Under the pieces are notes generated by a model. It saw only the letters and a program-made list of their open reading frames with translations, was not told where the DNA came from and searched no databases. A DNA stretch of 64,000 nt from Paralichthys olivaceus (lineage: Eukaryota > Chordata > Actinopteri > Pleuronectiformes > Paralichthyidae), in NCBI RefSeq assembly GCF_024713975.1, contig NC_091095.1:360001-424000 (forward strand). The letters run 5' to 3'. Positions 23,743 through 34,300 of the stretch are shown piece by piece. The position numbers and the translations under genes were made by a program. The stretch's first letter is position 1, and each line of letters begins with the position of its first letter.

Positions 23743-25955
23743 ATGCAGATCCTGGTGAAGAAGCTTCTCGGCCTGCTGGGATTGTTCGGCCTCATGCTGG
23801 CTGGCATTCTGGTCCCAGTGCGCCTCCTGCTGGTCGACTACGACAAGGCACACAAGTACAGGAGAGCGCTGTCTCTCTGTAACTCGTTTGGAGGAGGCGT
23901 GTTCCTCGCGACATGCTTCAACGCTCTGCTGCCCGCCGTCAGAGACAAGGTACGACTTCTAGATGCTGACTGAACCACTACAGCATGTCCAGTAAGAAGA
24001 CATGAGACAGTGTCAACTTCTAGAGAAGTTTAATGAAGCAACTTCTCTTACAAGTGTTACTGGAACCTGGGCTGTCATTAAGTTGACCATAGTCCTGCCT
24101 GACTCTAAATTTCCAGGAAGGGGCGCTATGCTGCAGCCTGATCACAATTAAAGGAGAAGTTCGGTTTTTTTCAACCTGGTCCTTATTTCCAGCATATGGT
24201 TTGTAGATCTACTCGCCCATAAAGGTTTGGAGTAACTTGGAGTCCTTCGGACGCTTTTAGATCCACACGCGGTCGGTGTATATCACTACAATGCAAGTGA
24301 CTGGGGCATCCACAATGCAGCCTCTAAATAACCATTATCTGCTGCGAAACTCTTTATTTACTATGAATCTCCAGCACTAGTCCCCTGTGAGTCTCGCCAG
24401 CCTCGGAGCTAGCGTTAGCTTAGCGAGTTGCTTTGTTTACATCCTGGGCTTTCACTGGGGTGAAGTCACCGAGGCGCGTAGCCGCAGAACAGGTGACGAT
24501 CATCTGTGTTTGTTTACACGGAGTTTGCTGCTGCTAGTTTTGCGCAACATGGCAGAATACTTATCAGGTGCTTTACAGTACAGGATTCTTTTAAAGCAGC
24601 TGTGTCCTGGTGCTCGGGCCATTCACCCGGTTAAAGGCTAGCTAACTTCAGCGGGCTAACGAGCAGCCTCGTAGCTAGCTTTAGCTTAGCGAACTGATTT
24701 GTTGATTAAACAGGAAGACAACTCGCTCTCGGTTTGCTAAGCTAAAGCTAGCTCTGAGGCTGCTCGTTAGCCGCTGAAGTTAGCTACCTAGTGCTGGAGA
24801 TTCATAGTAAATAAAGAGTTTCGCGGCAGATAATGCGTTATTTAGAGGCTGTATTGTGGATGCCCCGAACCCTCGCGTTGTATTGATATACGCCGATCGC
24901 GTGTGGATCTAAAAGCGTCCGAGGGACTCCAAGTTACTCCAAACCTTTATGGGTGAGTCGATCTACAAACCATATGCTGGAAATAAGGACCAGGTTGAAA
25001 AAAAAAAACTTTTCCTTTAAGTCTTATCAACTGTCACACTGCAGCTTTAATGACTTGTAATGTCGTGCACGTGGTCGCTGGCGTCCTGTGTTGATCCGTA
25101 CATGTAGACGCAGTCTGTCAGCAAACCACAGAAAAACCCTTCTATTGTTGGTAATGTGAAAATAACCATCTGATCCTGGTTCTGGTTCCGTCTCCTCAGG
25201 TGGGCGACGTGTTTCAAAAGCTGCAGATCAGCAGTAATTATCCTCTGGCGGAGACGATGATGATGCTGGGTTTCTTCCTCACCGTGTTCGTGGAACAGGC
25301 CGTCCTCACCTTCAAGAAGGAGAAACCATCCTTCATCGACCTGAAAACCTTCAACGCCGGCGGCTCTGAGGCCGGCAGTGACTCCGAGTATGATACGCCC
25401 TTCATCTCCTCAGCAGGGGGATCACCTGACGGGGCCAGAGGCAGCGGTCACCGCTCACATGGACACCTGCACGGACACTTCAACCCGGTGGAGCTTGCGG
25501 GGGCAAGGCCTCTGCGGCTTGTGAGCCTGGTCCTGGCTCTGTCGGCTCACTCGGTGTTTGAGGGTCTGGCGCTCGGCCTGCAGGAGGATGGAGCCAAGCT
25601 GGACAGCCTCTTCCTGGGTGTGGCCGTACATGAGACGCTGGCCGCTGTCGCCCTTGGCGTCAGCATGGCCAAGGCGTCACAGGGCATGAAAGATGCTGCC
25701 AAGCTGGGTGTCACCGTCAGCCTGATGATCCCACTGGGCATGCTGGTAGGAATGGGCATCGAGTCGGCTCAGACGCTGGCGGGTGGCGTGGTATCAGTGG
25801 TGCTGCAGGGACTTGCAGCCGGGACCTTCCTGTTCGTCACCTTCTTCGAGATCCTGTCCCGAGAGCTGGATGACAAACAGGACCGCCTCCTCAAAGTGCT
25901 CTTCCTAATCCTCGGATACGCTGTGCTGGCCGCTCTCGTCTTTGTCAAGTGGTGA
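23743..25955 (+). CDS. slc39a3: ZIP3 zinc transporter
   Basis: Membrane zinc importer of the ZIP (SLC39) family, subfamily II, moving zinc into the cytosol. Two coding exons, 23743-23949 and 25200-25955, give 320 residues, close to the human length of 314. ATG 23743 follows an acceptor in the exon that begins near 23687. Transmembrane segments are apparent at about residues 5-27, 44-62, 83-105, and five more after the loop. The cytoplasmic loop carries a His-rich cluster (HRSHGHLHGHF). Metal-site motifs are intact: HSVFEGLALG in TM4 and VHETLAAVALG in TM5. The single coding intron contains a fold-back element (24148-25020). A plausible polyadenylation signal is at 26115-26120. Confidence 0.96.
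24148..25020. mobile_element. TTAA-flanked fold-back (MITE-like) element
   Basis: About 870 bp with inverted arms of about 235 bp: 24148-24385 pairs with 24785-25020. Matching blocks include CAACCTGGTCCTTATTTCC / GGAAATAAGGACCAGGTTG and the CCATATGCTGG block. Both ends carry TTAA (24148-24151 and 25017-25020). The interior has a second palindrome (about 24640-24690 with 24730-24785) containing GCTAGCTTTAGCTTAGC. No transposase ORF is present. TTAA ends suggest mobilisation by a piggyBac-type transposase, which is inference. Confidence 0.8.
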
Positions 25956-27079
25956 CGGAAAGGAAGTCGCAGACTCTCATGACGATACCAAAGTAAACCC
26001 TGTAGCTGCTTTCAGACACTGGACTCCACAGTTCCTCCGTATTTTCTCAGGAGGAAGTGCATGTGAACACAGTTTCTACGTCTTTGTCCACCAGGACTCC
26101 TGATTTAATGTCTTAATAAATGTCTGTTTAAATTCAGGAGAGATTGTGGGGATAAGAGCTGATGACGGTGTCAGGTGATGTAAACATGATCACATGATCT
26201 CTGTAGGGGGGTAATTGGAACTGTATTTTGAAAATCACAATCATTCAGTCACATGTTCACATCGATCCACCATCATGAGACCCTGCAGCTGGAACGGAGC
26301 GAACATCTGGTCGTCAGAGTGACGGAGAAAATACAAACTATTCCTTTATCTGGTCTTTGAATAAAGGCGGAAACATCTGGAGCAGCTGGATGAAGAGTCT
26401 TTGAGTCTTTGAACGTGAGGTCAGCTCATGTTTCTCTGAAGTTTCATAAAAACAAGTTAAATCTTAACCTTTATTTCCTCATGGATTCAAAGATGATTTT
26501 TTAAATTTAAAATCTTGTCGTTTACGTTTCCTTCCCAGTGGTTTTCTTCTTTACTGGTTTTGTTGGTGAGTTCTTCTGTCACTGTGAAGTGATTTCATCC
26601 AGAGGCTAGTAATATTATTATGTAATATAGATATTATATGTGTGATAGAGTCCAGTCACAGAAGGATCAGTGAGGCTGAGCTCAAGGGATCATGTCATAT
26701 TCTGACCTGTAACTGTGATCAGTAAACCAAAAACATTTCAGACTGAGTTCAGGTTTGACTGGAGACACAGCAGGTCATTGAATATACAGGTGTACCTAAT
26801 AAACTGACCTGAGTTTATATTCATGCTGTAGTGAAGTGATTATGCAGCTTGACTCTTTAATTTATTAAAACCTGCTGATAACAAACTAAAACTCTGAAAA
26901 CAGATTTAATCCATAGATGTAACGAATCACTGGTGTATTTGTTCATATTATATATTATTATTATCTTTAACAACTGTTTGTATTTTTGTCTCAATTTCTA
27001 TATTAGTAGAAAATTAAAGTCAATATTATCAGAGTCATTGTTAAAAACTTGTTTGTTTGATGTAAACATTTGTTTTATC

Positions 27080-27260
27080 TGTTGTTCTGACATCGTGTTC
27101 TGACATCATGTTCTGACATCGTGTTCTGACATCATGTTCTGACATCGTGTTCTGACGTCATGTTCTGACATCATGTTCTGACATCATGTTCTGACATCGT
27201 GTTCTGACATCATGTTCTGACATCATGTTCTGACATCATGTTCTGACATCATGTTCTCCC
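27080..27260. repeat. 13-bp CATGTTCTGACAT minisatellite
   Basis: About thirteen copies of a 13-bp unit, GTTCTGACATCRT, with CATC/CGTC variants. Confidence 0.92.
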
Positions 27261-27944
27261 TCAGCTGCTGCTGCTCGAATCATTCCTGAGTCACATGACA
27301 GAAGAGAGCAACCATGAGGTAACCCCCCCCACCCTTCCATTACATCACGGTCACTTCCTGTCCTCCAGCTCCTCGTCCTGTCGGACCTGATCCAGACCTG
27401 ATGCCAGACTCTGAGCAGTGATTGGATTAGAGCTGATGAGTCTTATTGTTTATTGACACAGTTTCCAGCTTCGTCACGATCTGGACCCGACTGATGCCAG
27501 AGTTCAGGTGGACCGTGATCAATAAAAAGCTCCGTCAGTGTGTAAGTGGATTAATAACACTGTAAACACTGACACGTAACTGATCCACCTCAGATTCATG
27601 ACTGAAGTTTGAAACCTCCAGGAAAAATCTTTTAACTTAAAATAACAATCGATATCAACTGATATCAGTAACACTGAACTAGTGGACATTTGAGGAACTG
27701 CAGAAACGTCAGGGGCCCTGAGCTGAGACGAGGCCCCTGAGACTATCTGACGTTAGTCCACAGAGAGGACACTCTCCGACACCATGGAAGGAAACTGTCA
27801 ATCAAGGCCCTGAACTGTCCGTCACTTTGGTTCAGTGCAGGCCCCCCCCCCCAGGTCCCTTTTACCAAGGGGCCCCAAAGTTCCTGAAAGACTCCTGTGT
27901 AAAGGAAGAGTTTAGACTGACCCCGACTCCTCATCAACAGGAGT

Positions 27945-28145
27945 ACAACTGGGTCCAGCAGCAGAGACCAGGTCCAGCAGCAGAGACCATGTCCAGCAGC
28001 AGTAGAGACCAGGTCCAGCAGCAGGATCAGGTCCAGCAGCAGGAGAGACCAGGTCCAGCAGCAGTAGAGACCAGGTCCAGCAGCAGGAGAGACCAGGTCT
28101 AGCAGCAGGAGAGACCAGGTCCAGCAGCAGTAGAGACCAGGTCCA
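27945..28145. repeat. GGTCCAGCAGCAG minisatellite
   Basis: Tandem units near AGAGACCAGGTCCAGCAGCAG, about 21-24 bp, about nine copies, just upstream of the transporter gene. A frame that reads Gln/Gly/Pro is open but has no start context or conserved sequence. Confidence 0.88.
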
Positions 28146-28337
28146 GATGCCACAACAGAGGCGTGTGAGGTTCTTTGCACTAAGCCTCTTAGTCCCGGTA
28201 AGTCTGGAGCTGCAGGAGGCCTTCAGGCTGCCGGTCCCTCTGATCGTGATGAGTTAATCCCTCAGGGGAAGAGGCTAACTAGTCTCTGGCTCGCACAGGT
28301 CTGTCACCCTGCCAGCCGCTCACACAGGACCAGGACC

Positions 28338-31300
28338 ATGGAGGAGCGTTTGTTACCGAGTGGCGATGAGGAGGCTCGCTCCGTCAACAGCTCGTGTGCT
28401 CCCGGGAGCACAGAAGGGACGATGGGGGACCACATGAAGACATTCCTCCGGGTGACGGTGAAGTCGGACCTGCGGAGGAGTGTCCAGGAGTTCTGCCGGA
28501 GGAACGGGCTGCTCACCCTGTCCGTCATCGCTGTGCTGACGGGCTGCACGCTGGGCTTCATGCTGAGAGGAACCCAGCTCTCCACACAGGTACCAGTCAC
28601 CTGAGCTCTGTCTCGAAGTCTCCTGCTTCTTACTTTTCTGTTTGTCCTGTTTTTAATGTCACTTCAGGATTCTTCAAGATTTACTGGAGTTCTGATGCAT
28701 TCACGTTTATCTTTTCTCACCAAGACTACCTGGAAACCTTCCTTTAGATTCCCAATCAGGACTTTATATTGTCTTTGGTGGACACTTGTAAAAACCCATT
28801 AAGATGCTGTCCTTTAAATGTCCCTCTGGTACTTTATTTTGAAGTTTCTCGTGCTTCCCCCATCAGGACTCAACTCAGTGTTTCAGCTCTTTTTCTGAAA
28901 CTTATCTTTAAACTGTTATAACTTTGTAATAACTTTATTTTTAAATTTCTCTTTAAAATTTCTTGATTTCCCATCGATTGTTTTTAAAAGATCTTGTTGA
29001 TGCTTTTTAATTTTGTTTTGATACTTTGCTTCATTTTCTGTTAACTTCATGTGTTAACACTTTCACTTTTTAATCTTCAGCTCTATTGTTGAGGAGAATT
29101 TGATTCGTTTTTTATGAAGTAAATATAATTATATTATTTATTATATAATTATATGATGATACAGATATTGTGCTTTCTTTTCTCCTAAAAGCATCAACTC
29201 ATTTTTTAAATATTTATTATGAATATTTGTCTCTTCACAACATTCAACACTTTGGTGAAGTTAATGTTGTATCTCACTCAGAGTGAAAGCTAGCACAGTA
29301 AGCTAACAGTAGGCTAGATTAGAGAACAGTTAGCCTAGCTTGCTATTATCATGTTAGCATTGAATCTGAAGTAAAGATAAAAACAAACTAAATATCTTTG
29401 ACCTGAATAACAAGAGCAGCTAGCATTAGCAAACATTAGCATTAGCAATGTTACGGGGGTTCCTAACTGAGTGAAATGACCTGAAGTGTTTCAGCTGCCG
29501 CCATAATCACTAGGAAAGGAGCTTCAGTGCTTCCTAGCTTATCTCCTTTAGCAGAGGAAACATCAGACCATCCAGATGTGAATCCTCACGTATGAAAGTT
29601 ATTTTAATCCTCCGACTGTGGAATAGATATCAAACAGATTTTTAGAGTGATAGAGTAAGTAAGAGAAGTGATATTCATTGTTTCCTCTGTAAAAACTGAA
29701 AACCTTAACCTTTACGAGTCAGAACAGAGAACTGCTCTGTCTGTGCTGATCTTCTGTTATGAATAAAGTTAGAGTGCAAGTGGGGTCACGTTTCCTCCGC
29801 ACTGTGGTTCTCCTTTCCTAAATCCTTTCCTATCTCCTTACAACTTGTCCTTCTCATGTTTCCTCGACCTTGTGACATTTTCCATCGGGATCAAGGAATA
29901 GTGGTTAGGAAAGGATATGATTGAGTGGTTAGACTTTCTGAAGGCAGCCTCAGAGTCAGAGCGAAAATAGATAGAGAAGAGAATATAGACGATTTAGCAT
30001 CAGCTAACATCCACCGCACAACTGGAACTTACTGTTTGATAAACTACTTTGTAAAAATGGCAATTTTTCATCAAAGCTTTGAATAAACGCACTTGATCTG
30101 CAGCGATCGTTAGCATTTCCAGCTAATTAGCAACTGAAGTAAAGTAGTAGCTTTACCTCCAAGGACAATTTCCTTGGCTGCAGCGGTTTGTTTGACTTCA
30201 GGTTCAATAAAACAGAAGAAAAGTTTCTCCAGGATTCACGTCCTCTGGATCAGAGGTTAATGTTAGCAGCTCAGGTTCACACGTTAGTCAGGTGGTTCGA
30301 GAGCAACAACCTGTTAGTCTGTTCAGCTTCAAACACAGAGACTCTTTTAAATACGTTTAGAAATCAGTCAGAGACGGTTTTCAGTTCATGGAGATGAAGT
30401 TAGCTTCATAATCCAGTGAAGAGAAACAGATTCTCAGTTCTAGAACTGACGATAAGGTCTGATGGTGGATCGGTCTCTGTGAACAGCTGACGTTGAGCAG
30501 GTCTGAACAGATTTTAAACTAATGAAGGAGCAGCAGGGAAACAATAAAACTTTATCATAATCAAAACAAACACCAGGACAATCTATTGATTTCTGAGCAA
30601 ATATTACATTTCATCCTTTTCAATTAAAATAAGAAAAAATACTAATTTTCCTTTAGTACCGATGTTGGAGCCAGTCCAGACCAAGTGGCAACACATGGTC
30701 CTGAGTGTGATCGGTGCAGCTCCAGTTGTTCCTGCAGAAAACAATGTTCACACCCATTCAATGAGTGAGAGAGTTTGAGGAGCTAGAACTAAATGAAATG
30801 ATTAAAGGTCCATCAGAGTGTTTCTGTTCATCAAGCTTTTGAATCCATTAGTTCAAATCTGACAACGTTAAGACAAACAGAACTAAATGAATTAAGAATA
30901 TTCCCCATGATATCCCAGGCTTTAACGTTAAGAACCCAGTGTAATGATAATAACACTACATCTCAGGCAGAGGAACAGGAAACGTGTCTCACTCTGATCT
31001 ACACATCCAGTGATTCACTGAGACCAACATTCATATGAATCAACACTGAGAAATATTCTCTAAACATTTTCACCACAGGCCAAGATCTACTTCTCTTTTC
31101 CTGGAGAGCTGCTGATGAGGATGTTGAAGATGCTTATTCTTCCTCTCATCACGTCCAGGTAGGTCCAACGTCTCCTACTGACGGACCCCTACTGCCCCCT
31201 ACTGCCCCCCTACTGCTCCCTACTGCCCCCTACTGCCCCCTACTGTCCCCCACTGAACCCTACTGCCCCCCTACTGCTCCCCCTACTGACGGACCCCTAC

Positions 31301-34300
31301 TGCCCCCTACTGCCCCCTACTGCTCCCTACTGACCCCTACTGCCCCCCCACTGAACCCTACTGAACCCTACTGCCCCCTACTGCCCCCCCACTGACCCCC
31401 ACTGAACCCTACTGCTCCCCCTACTGCTCCCCCTACTGACGGACCCCTACTGACGGACCCCTACTGCTCCCTACTGCTCCCCACTGAACCCTACTGCCCC
31501 CTACTGCTCCCTACTGAACCCTACTGCCCCCTACTGCTCCCTACTGAACCCTACTGCTCCCTACTGCTCCCTACTGAACCCTACTGCTCCCTACTGCTCC
31601 CCACTGAACCCTACTGCCCCCTACTGCTCCCTACTGAACCCTACTGCCCCCTACTGCTCCCTACTGAACCCTACTGCCCCCTACTGCTCCCTACTGAACC
31701 CTACTGCTCCCTACTAAACACTACTGCTCCCTACTTCCCCCTACTGCTCCCTACTGCCCCCCCACTGAACCCTACTCCCCCCCCACTGAACCCTACTGCT
31801 CCCTACTGCCCCCCCACTGAACCCTACTCCCCCCCCACTGAACCCTACTGACCCCCACACGTGAATATTTGATGATTTGTCGGTGAACTCAACATCTATA
31901 AAATCACAATTGTAATAATGAAAAATAAATAAAAATAATATATTTGAGAGCTTCAGTGACACGTGTCCGTCCTGTGTGCAGTTTAATGTCGGGTCTGTCG
32001 TCGATGGAGTCGAAGGCGTGCTGTCGGATGGGCGTGCTCACCGTCACCTACTACCTGTGGACCACCTTCATCGCCGTGGTGGTCGGCATCATGCTCGTCA
32101 TCATCATCAAACCCGGCGTGGGGACGGAGATGGAGAGCAACAGGCTGGGAGGGGGACCCGTCATGACCTCGGCCGACGCCCTGCTCGACCTCATCAGGTG
32201 AGACAGGTCAAAGGTCAGAGCTGAAGTTTGTCTCAGTGCGTGAGGTTCTAATCTGTTCTGCTGCAGTCACATGTAACCTGTGAGGTTCTGTTGGACGAAT
32301 GTGTAGTTTGTGTTGTTTCATGTTCACACAGTTAGAGGATAAATCTGAAAACTGGACGATCGTCACACAGGAAGGTTTTAACTCGTTCAGTCTAAACATC
32401 AGCTGTGAACGGTTCCTCAGACCAGAAGAGGAGTTCTGGGTCTGGATCAAACTGAACCTGGTTCTGTTGGTTCACAGTGAAAACACTTTGTTGGACAGTT
32501 TGGACCAATCACAGGAAGTAGAGACACATTAAACCATAGAAGAAGAAGAGGAAGCAGCTGCAGTCTTCACCTCCGACGATATAATGTTTGAACCACGAGG
32601 ACGTTCATGTGGAGCATTTGAACTAGTGTGGAGTACTGGGGTACTGTGGAGTACTGGGGTACTGTGGAGTACTGCTGAGTACTGTAGTACTGTGGAGTTC
32701 TGTGCCTGAAGGTACTGATGCTGCTAGTAATATTGTCATGATGTTACCATGGCAACCAAATGAAGCACATCATCCATCTTCTCTGTTCAAACAGAAAGAC
32801 TACTACCCCCCCAAGTGACAACACGCCCACGTCAGACACCGTCTACAAACCAATCAGAGTCAAGTATAGGTAGACGACGCCCATGTAGGTCCTGAATTCC
32901 AAAGTGAAACTAAAACAGATCAGATGAAACATGAACCAACATGAAGCTTCAGACAGGAAACGTCCTTATTTAAATACGAATACATCAAATCCTTTGGATC
33001 AAAAGTGGATTGTCAGCTGTTCAACAGAAAACATGACCTCATCAGACATGTTGGTTCTCACTCTCACAACCAGAACAGGTTTCAGACAGTCGTCACCTTT
33101 TGACTGATGGTTGACTGAACGTCACTCAGATCAACAATACGTAGAAAACAAACCCACACTCTCATCAATCCAATTACAGACGGATCTGATCGCTGTATTT
33201 TTAGTAATCCTGCGGGGGATGAGTGACAGATTAACCCAGTCAGCGGCCGTGAGATGTAATGATCTCTGCTGTGGCACGTTGGCAGACCACGCCCTCTTGC
33301 CTCATCAAAAAAACACGCCCACTTGTGTTGGCGCCTCATGAACACATCATCATCCTGTTGACCTCTGACCTCGGCTGAAGGTCAGCTGATCTGGACTGTT
33401 TACACTCCAGTGTCACACCTGTCGCCTCATGACACATATACTGTATACATATACATATACATACATATATATGTATATATATACACACATATATGTACAG
33501 AGAAGATCATAAATAAAGACCTGGACTCTTTCCTCCACAGAAACATGGTTCCATCGAACCTGATTGAAGCAACATTTCAGCAGGTAAGAGGATCAACTGA
33601 GAACAAACTGTTGAATCGTTGTTCTGTTTCTTCCTGTAACAAATCTGTGTCTTCAGTACAAAACAGATCTGATTCCCATCCTCAAAGTTCCGACCAGAAC
33701 CGTTCAGCCCAACTTCGTCTACCTCGTCCCCGATGAGAACGACCCTAAAGGTCGGACGGTGTACCTGGAGCTGACTCCGCCCCCAGAGATCATGTACAAG
33801 ACGAGTCCCGGCAGCAGTCAACAAATGAACGTCCTTGGCATCGTCATCTTCTCGGCAACCATGGGTGAGCAGGACAGGACGCATCTCTGCTTCTCTTAGA
33901 AAACGTGATCTAGTCCTGAAGTTTTCTCCTCTAATGTCTCAGAAAAGTTTATCGAAGACTTCAACTTTTAAATTTCTAATTTTAAATTAAAAATCAGTGT
34001 CATTGTTCTTCTCAGTTTTACAAACATGTCGCAGCCTCTTCCTTCTTCTGTGACACATAATCACTTCTATTGTCAGGTTCTTGTTGGAAATAAACCATTA
34101 TTGATTTTTAATGTCTGAGACACAAACCCACAGTTACTTCATCTGTTGACACGTTTGTGTGTCTGATGCAGATACGTCTCAGTTCGTAGACGTCCACTGT
34201 CCCTCTCAGCAGCAAATTCTCACGTCAGAGAGTCTGGAACTAAAGACGTTTCTGACTTTAATTTGTTATTTAAAAAAAACCATGAATCATTAAGCAAATT

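Larger units (their letters stand above)
25956..28337 (+). other. slc39a3 3' UTR and intergenic DNA
   Basis: Candidate polyadenylation signal at 26115-26120. The rest holds no convincing gene. Two tandem arrays lie here (27080-27260 and 27945-28145). Confidence 0.55.
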
